Notes: a model not told the origin generated them from the sequence alone. Positions 38,480 to 47,987 are shown, counted from the first letter of the stretch. The stretch is DNA of 64,000 nt from FEB-25 sp963726315 (GCA_963726315.1 CAVSBZ010000005.1:1937095-2001094); one strand, 5' to 3'. A program made the numbers and translations.

Positions 38480-39148
38480 TCATCTGACAGTCAGATCCTT
38501 GTCTTGCATTTCCCAAGCGTGATCGAGCGCGTGATACGCGGTGTGGCGAATCAGGTACCGGAGTGGCCAGGTGCGCGCCATTTTGTTCTGGGAATGCAAG
38601 GCCCGAATTTCGTTGCAATAGCTGTCGCGATGCGCGTTCAATCCCTCTTCGATCAGCATCACCTCCGGAGGTGTACGCATGCCGAGCTTCTTCTCCCAGT
38701 CCCGCTCCGCGCCAAATGTATGACGAACGATGTGGTCCCGATCTCGCCCTCCACCTCGCGGACCCTTTTGCATTTCAGCCGAGACGTACGAACGCACATT
38801 GTCGAAAAACGCCCAGCACGCACGCATCAGAGTCAAATCACGTTCCAATGCTTCGTCAGACATAGCTTGCTGGTCGATGCTCGAAAATCCGAATGAGATA
38901 CCCCAAAAGTCGGTTGAGCCTGTGCCCTGATATTTCTCGACCACGTCGATGACGCTGCTTGGTGCAAACGCAGTTTCCAACCCGGCTAGCTTCGCCACCT
39001 TTGCGTAACGTGGAACATAGGAGAGCAAGCGTTCGATTGCAGCCTGCGGGGTCGTTGCTCCCCGCTCGAGCCCGGGCCAGTCTGGTGCCACTGCCACCAC
39101 CTTCTTGCCCTTCGGTCCGATTTCTAGCGTCACCCGAATAAGGTCAGC
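38480..39148 (-). CDS. DinB-like four-helix protein with HicB-like N-terminus
   Basis: 222 residues. The first ~60 residues (LIRVTLEIGPKGKKVVAVAP ... AAIERLLSYVPRYAKVA) look like a HicB-type antitoxin fold. The rest is a helical bundle with His positions RDHIVRHTFGAER and IRHTAYHALDHAWE, as in DinB metal-dependent thiol-transferase-like proteins. The start is ATG 39148 after GGAGGAGCT. No HicA toxin is adjacent, so a toxin-antitoxin role is unlikely. The substrate is unknown. Confidence 0.65.
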   Translation of the reverse strand, partial: ADLIRVTLEIGPKGKKVVAVAPDWPGLERGATTPQAAIERLLSYVPRYAKVAKLAGLETAFAPSSVIDVVEKYQGTGSTDFWGISFGFSSIDQQAMSDEALERDLTLMRACWAFFDNVRSYVSAEMQKGPRGGGRDRDHIVRHTFGAERDWEKKLGMRTPPEVMLIEEGLNAHRDSYCNEIRALHSQNKMARTWPLRYLIRHTAYHALDHAWEMQDKDLTVR

Positions 39149-39822
39149 CATAGCTCCTCCACTCATAATAGTTCCTGCCATCGCCCACCTATGATGGAGC
39201 GCGGTGGTAGCTTTTCAATCCCACAAGCCTCCGATGTTCATTTCAGGGTCAAGAACGCCTGCACCCGCGTGTTTGATGCCGTGAGTTGTCTTTCCGGGTT
39301 GCCGTTCATATGCTCCAACCACACAGACACGATGGGTGTTCTTGCATCGTGATTGCCACATCACGTACGAAAATAGAATTGTCAATCGCCTTACCACTGA
39401 CATCTTACACTTAATTATATAGATTATTTACATTATATCCAGACAATTTTGCTGGTTTTACGGATTCAATATAAGTGTGATTATTGAAAGCTATCATCGG
39501 AACCCAGCAATTTATGGTTAAATTTCAGTTATGTGATAATTTCAATTACTGGTCGATCATAAAGGATTCAGCTGGACGGAGTTTACACGATATCCTGGAT
39601 ATTCCTGGAGGGACCGGTAAACAGTAAAAATTGGAGACCGATCGGATTATTCTTACTTGGTATCAGCTGCGTTCCAGCATATATTCATAAGGCTTTGGAG
39701 ATGGATTTAATGAGGGCATCGTATCATTGATGTTTCCCCAAAGGAATCCCTCTCTTTGCGAGTCCCGTTTTAGCCCAATTCTTCTTTGATAGCGAACCCT
39801 TCTTGTGACAGCTGTTCATTAA
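39149..39822. other. Intergenic region, no gene seen
   Basis: About 670 bases. A short ORF on the minus strand has no family-like pattern. Nothing else is recognised. Confidence 0.5.
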
Positions 39823-40677
39823 TTACAAATCTAGTTTTCGTTCACCCAGCCATTTCACCATTTCAGGGTTACGATGGTCAAAGAAACTACTGGTCTTTGT
39901 GTCTAGCGTTGTAATAGCTGCCAGATCTTCCGCATTTAATTCAAAATCAAACACACTGATATTTTCTAGCATTCTTTCTTTGCGGGTTGATTTTGCAAGC
40001 GCAATAATCCCTCTTTGGAGAAGGCAGCGGAGAATAACTTGGGCAACACTTTTTTTGTATTTTGCGGCGATTGATAGCAGTAATTCATTTTGAAAAACAT
40101 TATTCCTTCCCTCTGCAAATGGAGCCCATGCTTCTACCTGAATACTGTTATCTTGTAAAAACTTTTGCGTCTCAATTTGCTGCTGAAAAGGATTGACTTC
40201 GATTTGATTTACTGCAGGTGTTATTTTGTTATGAATCATCAAGTCCATTATGCGGTCAGGAGGAAAGTTTGAAAGCCCGATCGCCCTCACTTTGCCCTGT
40301 TGATACAGTTCTTCCATCGCTCGCCATTCCCCATACACATCGCCGAACGGTTGATGAATCAGGTATAGGTCAATGTAATCTAATTGCAATCGCTTCAGAG
40401 AATTTTCACAGGCTTTTAGTGTGCCCTCATAGCCATTCCTCTGAATCCAAAGTTTTGTCGTGATAAACAACTTTTCTCTCGCAACACCGCTTTGTTTGAT
40501 TCCATTACCAACCGACTCTTCATTCTGGTAAGAAGCAGCCGTGTCAATATGGCTATATCCCGTTTGAATAGCGTCGATGACACTTCTTTCACATTCAGTG
40601 CAATCAGTTATCTGGAAGACGCCGAAACCAAGAATAGGGACTTCGACGCCATTGTTCAATTTTATAGTTTGCATCAT
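39823..40677 (-). CDS. Aldo/keto reductase
   Basis: 284 residues, NADPH-dependent TIM-barrel reductase. The catalytic tetrad is visible: DTAASYQNEE (Asp, Tyr), TTKLWI (Lys) and YLIHQPFG (His). GVFQITD at the start and ALAKSTRKERMLEN (NADP 2'-phosphate site) are also present. It resembles 2,5-diketo-gluconate-reductase-like enzymes. The start is ATG 40677 or the next codon, after GAGGA. It is co-directional with, and 32 bp behind, the SnoaL-like gene. Confidence 0.92.
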   Translation of the reverse strand: MMQTIKLNNGVEVPILGFGVFQITDCTECERSVIDAIQTGYSHIDTAASYQNEESVGNGIKQSGVAREKLFITTKLWIQRNGYEGTLKACENSLKRLQLDYIDLYLIHQPFGDVYGEWRAMEELYQQGKVRAIGLSNFPPDRIMDLMIHNKITPAVNQIEVNPFQQQIETQKFLQDNSIQVEAWAPFAEGRNNVFQNELLLSIAAKYKKSVAQVILRCLLQRGIIALAKSTRKERMLENISVFDFELNAEDLAAITTLDTKTSSFFDHRNPEMVKWLGERKLDL

Positions 40678-40709
40678 TTTATCCTCATGTTTCTGTTGTA
40701 TTATTGTCA

Positions 40710-41093
40710 CTATGGGGTAAGTAGCCTGGTGAACGAGAGCGACGCTAACTTCCAGCTACCATCTTCTTGCACATACACTTCTGTAACCACGAAGGGATTG
40801 GTGACCTCATTGCCGCCAACAACGGCCAGCAGCGTAATTCTGTTTAAAAGGATGGCAGTATTGCCAATGATGTTCACCGACACTTCATGGATATCCGCTT
40901 TTTTGTAGTGAATTCCTCCGCTCTTGATGACATCGAGTTCCTTATCTCTTGACATGGTTCCACCCATATGGACAAAGACAGCTTTCTCATGGAAGAGTGC
41001 GTCCAGGGTATCTACCTTGCGCTCAGACATCCAGTGCCATTTCTCTTTAGAGAGATTGATTACTTCTTGTTCCAAGTTTGCATTATGCATCAT
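40710..41093 (-). CDS. SnoaL/NTF2-like (DUF4440-type) protein
   Basis: 127 residues, a cone-shaped alpha+beta barrel fold by pattern (helix KWHWMSERKVDTLDALFHEK, then strands VFVHMGG, VSVNIIGNTAILLNR, VTEVYVQEDGSWKLASLSF). Such proteins are small enzymes or ligand binders. It is co-transcribed with the aldo/keto reductase. The N-terminal start (ATGATG) has an AGA-rich weak ribosome site. Confidence 0.78.
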   Translation of the reverse strand: MMHNANLEQEVINLSKEKWHWMSERKVDTLDALFHEKAVFVHMGGTMSRDKELDVIKSGGIHYKKADIHEVSVNIIGNTAILLNRITLLAVVGGNEVTNPFVVTEVYVQEDGSWKLASLSFTRLLTP

Positions 41094-41916
41094 TTTTTCT
41101 CTGATGTTTCTGTTGTATCACTGAATTTTATATTTGTCTCCGTCACCTCGAACGAGATTTTAACATCTGGAGTTCACTCCAAGTCAAGGGTTTTGCATGT
41201 GCGTTCTGACTGGGAGCTCAACGCTTGTACTTTTAATAATGCTTTAAGTCAAATTCATTACTTGTAAATTGTGTGTAGGATTGAGTACGGCGAATTCCCG
41301 TACATAACCCAACATCGAAATTCTGCGCTCACATATCTAGAAATATCATTCTCTCCACGGAACTCCACCTGTGATCGTGGACGGGCTCACGCCACTCCGT
41401 TCTATGGATCCGTGGAAATTACTCACCCATTTTATGAATAGTAAAAATAACTCGACCATCACACAGCTCATACCTCAATACTCCTCCCCTAAAAACATGT
41501 TTTTTGTTTTTGGGGGAGTCGGGAGGGGGGTATTCTTTTTTTGTGCATCTGAATAACAGGATTTATCACCTCAAATTTTGAATGTGTCGAGGATAATTTT
41601 CGATCGGTGAGTAATTACGATCCGGCTGTTCTTCCCGGGTTGCCTGATTTCTAGGCGGCTGCCCGAATTTTGGGCGGATGCTTGATCATTCGATCTCGAT
41701 CCTGCTAAATGCTCACAGTCATTTCATCCCGACAATTCAGGGCGAAGCAGCTCAGCTAATAAGTGATCTGTTCATTCCGGTCCAGATCGAGCTCAAGGAT
41801 CTGGAAAATAAATAAGAACTGTCTTCCAGGCTGTATTGACATCCCCATACCAGTGAAGTACAATTATATCGATAATATTTATCTTTTTTATATAATTATT
41901 ATCCTAGGGAGGATTT
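41094..41916. other. Intergenic region upstream of the flavin monooxygenase
   Basis: About 820 bases with no gene. It includes repeat copy A (41305-41413) and AT-rich sequence just before the GGGAGGA ribosome site of the monooxygenase. The rest is featureless to me. Confidence 0.5.
41305..41413. repeat. ~110-bp direct repeat, copy A
   Basis: It shares the segments AACCCAACAT, CCACGGAA, TCCACC, GATCGTGG and GTTCTATGGATCCG in the same order and orientation as copy B. By eye the overall identity is about three quarters. The reverse strand of both copies reads a similar peptide around RSGVxPxTIxGG, so it may be the remnant of a repeated coding or mobile element. Confidence 0.7.
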
Positions 41917-43149
41917 ATGATGGAGCGCATCGAAACCGTGATTATAGGTGCAGGACAGGCTGGATTAGCCACTAGTTACGCTCTCAAGCAGCACGGGAGA
42001 GAGCATATAATCCTGGATAAGGCTAGTAAACCAGGTAATTCATGGCGCAGTGAACGCTGGGATTCGTTCACCTTCGTATCGCCAAATTGGACTTTTCTCC
42101 TTCCGGGGGGAGAATACAATGGCTCTGAACCCGACGGTTTTATGTCCCGGAATGAGCTTGTCAACCGCTTCGAACAATACGCTGAGAAGTACCAACTTCC
42201 AATAGAATATAATACCGAGGTCATTTCCGTCCAACCGGAAGAGGGCAGCGGTTATATCATCAAGGCACGCGATAAGGTATACCTCGCCCGCAACGTTGTG
42301 GCTGCAACCGGTTGGTTCCAGCTTGGTAAAACACCGCCTTTTGCGGACAAGATTCCACCGTCTATCATCCAATTTCACACGAACAGATACCGCAACCCGC
42401 AGTCACTCCCTCCAGGCGCGGTGCTCGTGGTAGGCTCCGGGCAATCTGGCGCTCAGATCGCCGAAGAGCTGTACCAGAGTGGGCGTAAGGTGTTCCTGGC
42501 CACCGGTGTTGCCCCACATTCACCTCGAAGTTACCGCGGCAAAGACTTTTTCAAATGGGCGTATGAATCCGGGTTTATAGATCAAACCTTTGAACAAATT
42601 AGGTTATTTGGTAAGGAATTTGTAGCCCCGATGATCAGCGGAAAAGATGGCGGTCACGCCCTTAACCTGCACAAGTTTTACCGCGAGGGCGCCATTCTGC
42701 TTGGCCATGCCCAGGATGTTGTGGATGGTAAGCTGTACCTTGCCCCAGATTTGAAAGAAAACCTTGGCAAAGCTGACCAGGCTCAGAAAATGATCCTTAA
42801 TAGATTTGATGAATACATCCGGCTCGCGGGGGTGGATGCACCGCTGGAAGATCCCCCCGCGATAATGGACGGGTACCAGGCTCCGCAGATCACCTCACTG
42901 GATTTGCATGCTGAAGGAATCAATACCGTGATCTGGGCTTGCGGTTACACATATGACTCATCGATCTTCAAATTCCCTTTCCTTGACCAGTTTGGCATTC
43001 CCAAAGCTCCATACGGAGTCAGCAGCACCAATCCCAGACTGTATTTCGTCGGTTTACCTTTTCTTCCGATCTTAGGTTCAGGCTTTTTTGCTGGCATAGC
43101 AAAAAGTACAGGGCTGGTCGTAGAGCGGGTGATAGAGGCCAATCAGTAG
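41917..43149 (+). CDS. FAD-dependent monooxygenase / NAD(P)-binding oxidoreductase
   Basis: 410 residues. Two Rossmann sites are present: FAD-binding VIIGAGQAGLATSYAL at the N-terminus and NADPH-binding VVGSGQSGAQIAEEL around residues 168-182. VIWACGYTYD is the ATG-containing C-terminal motif region of flavin monooxygenases. It is like the CzcO/YUCCA-type family; the strict FMO fingerprint is not obvious. GGGAGGA lies before two consecutive ATGs. It is flanked by direct repeats A and B, hinting at horizontal acquisition. Confidence 0.88.
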   Translation: MMERIETVIIGAGQAGLATSYALKQHGREHIILDKASKPGNSWRSERWDSFTFVSPNWTFLLPGGEYNGSEPDGFMSRNELVNRFEQYAEKYQLPIEYNTEVISVQPEEGSGYIIKARDKVYLARNVVAATGWFQLGKTPPFADKIPPSIIQFHTNRYRNPQSLPPGAVLVVGSGQSGAQIAEELYQSGRKVFLATGVAPHSPRSYRGKDFFKWAYESGFIDQTFEQIRLFGKEFVAPMISGKDGGHALNLHKFYREGAILLGHAQDVVDGKLYLAPDLKENLGKADQAQKMILNRFDEYIRLAGVDAPLEDPPAIMDGYQAPQITSLDLHAEGINTVIWACGYTYDSSIFKFPFLDQFGIPKAPYGVSSTNPRLYFVGLPFLPILGSGFFAGIAKSTGLVVERVIEANQ

Positions 43150-43281
43150 GAACACAAATGAAACCAAGACAGCGCTTCGCTTCAGGCATTTTTGTTACTT
43201 TTTGGGGTGAGAAAATATCAGATACACCGATGCAGGAGTTCTGGGTAGCGCGGGACGTTTATTGCTTGGATAAGCTTTACG

Positions 43282-43390
43282 AAACCCAACATTGAGATTC
43301 TACAGTCACACTTCTACGAACATCGTGCTCTCCCACGGAATTCCACCCATGATCGTGGCCGGGGTCACACCACTACGTTCTATGGATCCG
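43282..43390. repeat. ~110-bp direct repeat, copy B
   Basis: Second copy of the repeat described at 41305, in direct orientation, 133 bp after the monooxygenase stop. The copies lie ~2 kb apart and bracket that gene. Confidence 0.7.
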
Positions 43391-43426
43391 GGTGTTTTCC
43401 CCACGGTCCATCTCAAGAGTTAATTA

Positions 43427-43449
43427 ATGGCGCTAAAATGGCGCTAAAA
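43427..43449. repeat. 11-bp tandem duplication
   Basis: ATGGCGCTAAA occurs twice in a row and is followed by ATG. It is a minor repeat in the decayed region. Confidence 0.75.
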
Positions 43450-43562
43450 TGTATGGTCACTTATCTGAATATGGCTATATGTGAGGGTATATTGAGTTCT
43501 ATCCCCCTTATATAGGCGCCCCCGGCGGGGCTACCTGTCGTGTTCTTCGACGGGGACCTGCT

Positions 43563-43630
43563 GTGCTCTCCAGCGGATTCGAACCGGACACCCGTCAAGG
43601 GTGCACAACCGTCTGATCCGAAGTCTTAGG
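43563..43630 (-). other. Possible 3' half of a long-variable-arm tRNA (remnant)
   Basis: On the minus strand there is a CTTCGGA loop-like segment, a possible variable arm (CACCCTTGACGGGTG) and a T-loop GGTTCGAATCC followed by GGAGAGC. No matching 5' acceptor (GCTCTCC) or D arm exists upstream, and two of five T-stem pairs fail. It looks like a tRNA end left at an integration site rather than a working tRNA. Confidence 0.3.
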
Positions 43631-43746
43631 ACTGGCATTCTACACGCTTGTTTATGGTGTTTTATCGTCCACAGAATCCTATTTATGCGGCTAAATTTCT
43701 CCAGCATGTCTTTTGAATCCACTGCTTAACAGCCCATCTGCACCAC

Positions 43747-43836
43747 ATCTGCATCGTTTTAAGATGAATGCTTAGAACCGTTATTACTAATTATCAACGA
43801 GGGAAGGCAGCCTGCAGACCTGTCCAAAGGGGGAAA
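43747..43836. repeat. Left member of a repeat pair flanking the HNH pseudogene
   Basis: It starts with ATCTGCATCG and ends with GTCCAAAGGGGGAAA (43822-43836). The same two exact pieces, in the same order, occur at 45004-45059. Confidence 0.6.
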
Positions 43837-44174
43837 AAATCACTTGATCCGCAGTCAAGTGAGAAGGAATTTATTGGCTGTCGATTAAGTCCAGCACCTA
43901 TTTTTAGTGCTAATATGTACAAAAATGCGACTAAATTGGTAATGGTTTAGTCCATTAAGTCCACGATTACCATACTGTATCGGGATATTTGCACCGAAAT
44001 TGCACGGAATCTACACCCGAATTGCACCACAGTATGTAGCAAGGAATGGCGACCCGCTGAGGGGTAAAAGGTTTATATAAATTGGGATTACGATTTGTTT
44101 GACTAAATATATTATACTGGAAGTGGAGGACTGGTCCATCAACACATTTTGTGGTAATACCAGTTGGAGTCCTG

Positions 44175-44922
44175 ATGCGATCCTGTATATTCTGTGGAAA
44201 GTATAGTTTAACAGAGAAGATGCATGGCCATTATGGTTAATGCGCAAATTTCCTAAAAAATCAACCGGGATCATGGAGGGTCAGATTGGTACTATACATC
44301 TTCCACCCTGGCGCCAAATAAGCCCCGAATTGAAGGTTAAGTATATTTGTAAAGAATGCAATAATGGATGGATGAGTCGACTTGAGGATCAAGTAAAACC
44401 CATTTTCAGAGCCCATTTTTAACGATGAGACTATCCTTATTAGTTCTCAGCAACAGTCCATTTTGAGCGCCTGGGCAGTAAAGACCGCAATGGTTCTTGA
44501 GGCAATTTATAGTAGTAAGTTTTGGTTTTACCTCCCAGTGGAGCGCAGATTTCTTATGGAAACATTACATCCACCAGCTCTAACCTTTGTTTGGATAGCG
44601 AAATGTGTTGATCCTACGGGCTGTTATAGTAAAGCATCGAAACTTACTGGAAGGACTAATGATTTGACAAGCAACGATACTGGTTATTGTTCAACGATCG
44701 GATTCGGTCCTTTAGCTCTGCAGGTATTAACATGCGGATATTCGATCCAACACCGGCAAATCCGTAATAATCCCCACCTCGCAAGATGAACGATGGAGCC
44801 AAGCAACGATCTGTGTTTGGCCTATTCAAATGGCAAAGCAACGGTGGCCTCCGTCACTCGGGTTATCGGGAGAATTCGGATTAGAGGAACTGATGAAGCG
44901 GTGGGTACCTCACGGAGCCTGA
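44175..44922 (+). pseudogene. HNH-like zinc protein, several frameshifts
   Basis: Pieces in changing frames join into one protein. CIFCGK is followed by EDAWPLWLMRKFPKKS, then KYICKECNNGWMSRLED (second Cys pair with the NNGW motif), then SAWAVKTAMVLEAI, and a C-terminal part ending MKRWVPHG. The paired CxxC motifs and NNGW are typical of phage or plasmid HNH-type proteins. At least three frame changes (about 44215, 44415 and 44780) make it non-functional as sequenced. It lies between matching repeats, so a dead mobile element is likely. Confidence 0.65.
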
Positions 44923-45225
44923 CATAGGCTCCAACCATAGGATAATCCATTATTCATACCGGTAGAGCATATCTGCACCCAAATTGTACCTAAACTACTC
45001 TCGATCTGCATCGGTATGAAGCAAGGAAAGGCGACCAGGAGCCCGTCCAAAGGGGGAAATATCTTCACGAGGTGAATTTGCGATCGGTTTTTTCGCTATG
45101 AAAATCAAAAAGCACCCAAATATTTTCGAGCTAGCTTACAAAATAATGGAGTCTCGTAATCGTATTCGATGTTATTAGGCTAAATAGTTTTCGATCAAAC
45201 AACCAAGCAAAGTAGCTTGGACTTA
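44923..45225. other. Intergenic region with the right repeat
   Basis: About 300 bases. It contains the right repeat member (45004-45059). No gene is seen. Confidence 0.5.
45004..45059. repeat. Right member of the repeat pair flanking the HNH pseudogene
   Basis: ATCTGCATCG at 45004-45013 and GTCCAAAGGGGGAAA at 45045-45059 match the left member exactly. The spacing between them is shorter, so the copies have diverged by deletion. Confidence 0.6.
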
Positions 45226-45717
45226 TCAAATTAAAGGTAAAGTTTTGAGGTAACCGATCAGGTCCGAGATGTCTCCATCGCTCATCTTCCAGCGTGGCAT
45301 GTCTGTGCTCAGCTGAGTACCATCAGGATCCTTCCCTTCCTCAACTGCGAGCTTAAATTTTTCGGTATCAAACTCATCATCCAAAGTTTTCCAACGAATA
45401 TCTTTCGCGTCCATCTCTTGCATCATCCCCATGCTGTGTACACCGCCGCGTCCATCGGGTCCATGACAAGAAACACAGGCGAGTTGACCATTCATCATCA
45501 TCCACCCGTTGGATGAAGGACCACCTGAATAGCTTATATCAATCCCATCGTCACTGGTGGCAGTGAAATAGATGCGTTCACCATTCGAATCGAAAACACC
45601 GTTTCCCCAACCTGTCCCATTTGAACTCTTTATCGGTTTTATAAGACCACATGCTGCGAGCAGCAACGTCGTCATCAGAAGAAATGATGCTATGATAATT
45701 CCTTTATATCTGTTCAT
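45226..45717 (-). CDS. c-type cytochrome lipoprotein
   Basis: 163 residues. The lipoprotein signal ends at LLLAACG. One haem c motif, LACVSCHGPDGRGG, lies near residue 85, with Met residues clustered around it (WMMMNGQ, MGMMQEM) as possible axial ligands. The C-terminal helix DISDLIGYLKTL is typical of class I cytochromes. It is anchored on the outer membrane face as an electron carrier. The start is ATG 45717; an in-frame ATG 9 bases earlier lies over the ribosome site. Confidence 0.87.
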   Translation of the reverse strand: MNRYKGIIIASFLLMTTLLLAACGLIKPIKSSNGTGWGNGVFDSNGERIYFTATSDDGIDISYSGGPSSNGWMMMNGQLACVSCHGPDGRGGVHSMGMMQEMDAKDIRWKTLDDEFDTEKFKLAVEEGKDPDGTQLSTDMPRWKMSDGDISDLIGYLKTLPLI

Positions 45718-45835
45718 GGTATCCATCCCATTTTGTCATTGTCAAATTGTCAGAGCCGGAAACATGCGTCCTTCTCCAATAATAATCCTACCGATTGATG
45801 ACAGGCATTATATAGCAATTTACCTTGATGTGATT

Positions 45836-46315
45836 TCATTTGAAGCGGGTGTCTGACTTTTGAGTTTGAATTTGTCCTTTTACCTGTTCAAGCCATCCTA
45901 TCCGAACGTTCTGTGTGTGTTCAAAATCAGGTACATATGGCTTGATATCCAGAAGAGGAGTTTCATTTAGCACATCCAATCGATCAATATAAATGAGGTT
46001 GTTTTCGATGCGTACAAGGTCAACTAAGGAGAGACCGATCGGATTTGGACGGCTGGGTGCGCGGGTAGCAAAGATACCCCGTGGTTCTTTGTCGAGGAAG
46101 GGGGTCACGATCAGATTGGATTGGCGCATCTTATGTAAGTGATACAGTAAATAGATGTGGGAGAAGCCTTCCAAATCCTTCAAGCCATCTATAAATTGAG
46201 GAAAGATTTCGACAATACCCGATCCGCTTATGTCACTCGTAGGCTGGATCGGCATATCTTCCAAGTTATTGAAGGGGCTATGTATAATGCCAATAGGTCT
46301 ATAAATAATATCCAT
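45836..46315 (-). CDS. TrmO-like (TsaA/YaeB family) SAM-dependent methyltransferase
   Basis: 159 residues. The family beta-barrel motifs are IGIIHSPFNN at the start, LEGFSHIYLLYHLH and RGIFATRAPSRPNPIGLSLV, the SAM-binding signature. TrmO methylates N6-threonylcarbamoyladenosine in tRNA. Shorter homologues such as this also occur near metal and thiol genes with unknown role. No C-terminal TrmO extension is present, so the exact substrate is uncertain. Confidence 0.85.
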   Translation of the reverse strand: MDIIYRPIGIIHSPFNNLEDMPIQPTSDISGSGIVEIFPQFIDGLKDLEGFSHIYLLYHLHKMRQSNLIVTPFLDKEPRGIFATRAPSRPNPIGLSLVDLVRIENNLIYIDRLDVLNETPLLDIKPYVPDFEHTQNVRIGWLEQVKGQIQTQKSDTRFK

Positions 46316-46674
46316 GAAGTTCTAGATCCTTGCTAATTAGTATATATCAACCCTATACATTTCAATAAGGGAAAATAACGATATTTCCATGATTGGATTT
46401 TCGCTTATTTTCATTCACCCTCATTAACCACACAATATGAAAGTGAGTATCGCACCCGTAATACGATTACGGAGGTCAAAGACTTTTCTTCTCGCATGCG
46501 AGGACATCGGTCAATTGGAATGAAATCAATTTATCAACGACTAATTCTCCATCCATCGGTTCAATAGAATGACAGGCTCTCAGAAAGATGAATGACATTC
46601 GTCACTTTGAATGTGATGAATAAAAGATAAAATATATTCGGTGTCTTGAATATATTTTATCTTAGGTATGTAGA
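46316..46674. other. Intergenic regulatory region between trmO-like and radical SAM genes
   Basis: About 360 bases. Besides the 16-bp inverted repeat there is a near-palindrome TTCGTCAC-(7)-GTGATGAA at about 46598-46620. No gene is seen. Confidence 0.5.
46624..46663. promoter_or_regulatory. Perfect 16-bp inverted repeat before the radical SAM gene
   Basis: Arms AAGATAAAATATATTC (46624-46639) and GAATATATTTTATCTT (46648-46663) are exact complements with an 8-nt spacer. The repeat ends 11 nt before the start codon. It could be an operator over the promoter or an mRNA hairpin controlling translation; the lack of a T tract argues against a terminator. Confidence 0.75.
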
Positions 46675-47929
46675 ATGACTTCCAATCATAGCCAGCGAGC
46701 TCGAGTCAATGATAATGGTAATCCGATAATCCCAGCTGATGTTGCCAGGCAGTACGGGATTCAACCAGGGGGAGAGCTTTTCCTGGACGAAAAAGATGAT
46801 GGTATTTTCTTGCGCCGAGCCGATTTCGCATTTGGCAAAAGTTTACATCGAGCCAACCAGTAAATGCAATCTCTCCTGCCGGACTTGTATCAGAAATTCT
46901 TGGGATGAGCCGATGGGTCAAATGACTGATGCAACCTTCGACCGGGTAATAAGCGGTATCCAAGAGTTAAACTCAAGCCCCTTGATCTTCTTTGGAGGTT
47001 TTGGCGAACCGCTCTCACATCCTAAGATTGTTGATATGGTGGCACGAGCAAAGAAATTAGTCCCAAGGTAGAGTTGATCACAAATGGTATGTTGCTAGAC
47101 CGAAGAACGCTCGCGTTCTTTACACCAGGCTGGATTGAGTTTTTTATGGGTGTCGGTTGATGGAGCTTCGCCTGAAAGTTATGCGGATATTCGCATCGGA
47201 GCAGCACTCCCAGATATTTTCCGGAATATTGCACATTATCGCTATTTATATCTGGATATGACTGGCAGGGATCCTGGGATTGGTTTGGCATTCGTTGCCA
47301 TGAAACGCAACATTGCTGATTTGCCTGAACTACTAAAAATGAGTACCAGACTTGGAGTGTCACGCTATTTGGTGACCAACGTCATCCCTTATACACGCGA
47401 GATGTGTGAAGAAAGACTTTACGGTCGTGCTATGGATACGCTCGCAGGTGTTCCTTCGTCATGGGTTCCGCGGTTGGATTTTCCCCCGATGGATACCAAC
47501 CGATACACTCGTGATCCGTTAATTCGGATAATGAGTGCCAATCCGCAATATTATCAAATGGATAGTAGTTTAGCAGAACTTAGAGGACGTTGTCCGTTCA
47601 TCCGTCAAGGTTCGACAGCGATTGCATGGGATGGAAGTGTAAGCCCTTGTTTACCATTGATGCACCAATACGAGAGTTATTTAATGGATATATCCAGAAG
47701 TGTAAAGCGATATGTAATCGGTAATATCGCAGAACAAGGCATTAAGGATTTATGGGAGTCAAGAGAATATGTGGATTTTCGCAAGCGGGTGGATGAATTC
47801 GATTTTTCCCCCTGTACCGTTTGTGCAAGCTGCCAGATGGCTGAATCGAACGAGGAAGACTGTTATGGGAATATATTTCCAACTTGCGGGGGATGCTTGT
47901 GGGCACAAGGTTTCATCCGCTGTCCCTAA
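46675..47929 (+). CDS. Radical SAM/SPASM protein of the tungsten-cofactor oxidoreductase maturase type, frameshifted
   Basis: About 415 codons in three frames. The N-terminal AbrB-like segment reads NPIIPADVARQYGIQPGGEL. The radical SAM motif CNLSCRTC sits in KVYIEPTSKCNLSCRTCIRN, FFGGFGEPLSHP follows, then LWVSVDGASPESYADIR, and a Cys-rich SPASM end (SPCTVCASC, CGGC). Breaks: extra base ~46815, missing base ~47064, and a six-T run at 47140-47145 where five would fit. The family is known to be encoded with tungsten aldehyde-ferredoxin-oxidoreductase-like enzymes, but none is in this window. It may be a pseudogene or carry assembly errors. Confidence 0.8.
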
Positions 47930-47955
47930 TTCTATTGACGAACTTGATTAATTTC

Positions 47956-47984
47956 TTGACAGCTAATGAGAAAGGCGATAAAAT
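47956..47984 (+). promoter_or_regulatory. Sigma70-type promoter of the arsenic island
   Basis: TTGACA (47956-47961), a 17-nt spacer and TAAAAT (47979-47984) make a near-consensus promoter 40 bp before the first arsR start. Confidence 0.8.
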
Positions 47985-47987
47985 CAT

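Larger units (their letters stand above)
43150..44174. other. Gene-poor region with repeat copy B and element remnants
   Basis: About 1 kb without an intact gene. It holds repeat copy B, an 11-bp tandem duplication, a tRNA-like fragment and the first of the small repeat pairs that flank the HNH pseudogene. Confidence 0.5.

Noticed and set aside
38480..39148. HicAB toxin-antitoxin locus
   Set aside because: Only a HicB-like fold fused to a DinB-like bundle; no HicA toxin gene is adjacent.
39215..39403. Minus-strand 62-residue ORF
   Set aside because: No family pattern, no ribosome site and no context; it looks like chance.
43563..43630. Functional tRNA
   Set aside because: No 5' acceptor or D arm can be found and the T stem has two mismatches; kept only as a remnant.
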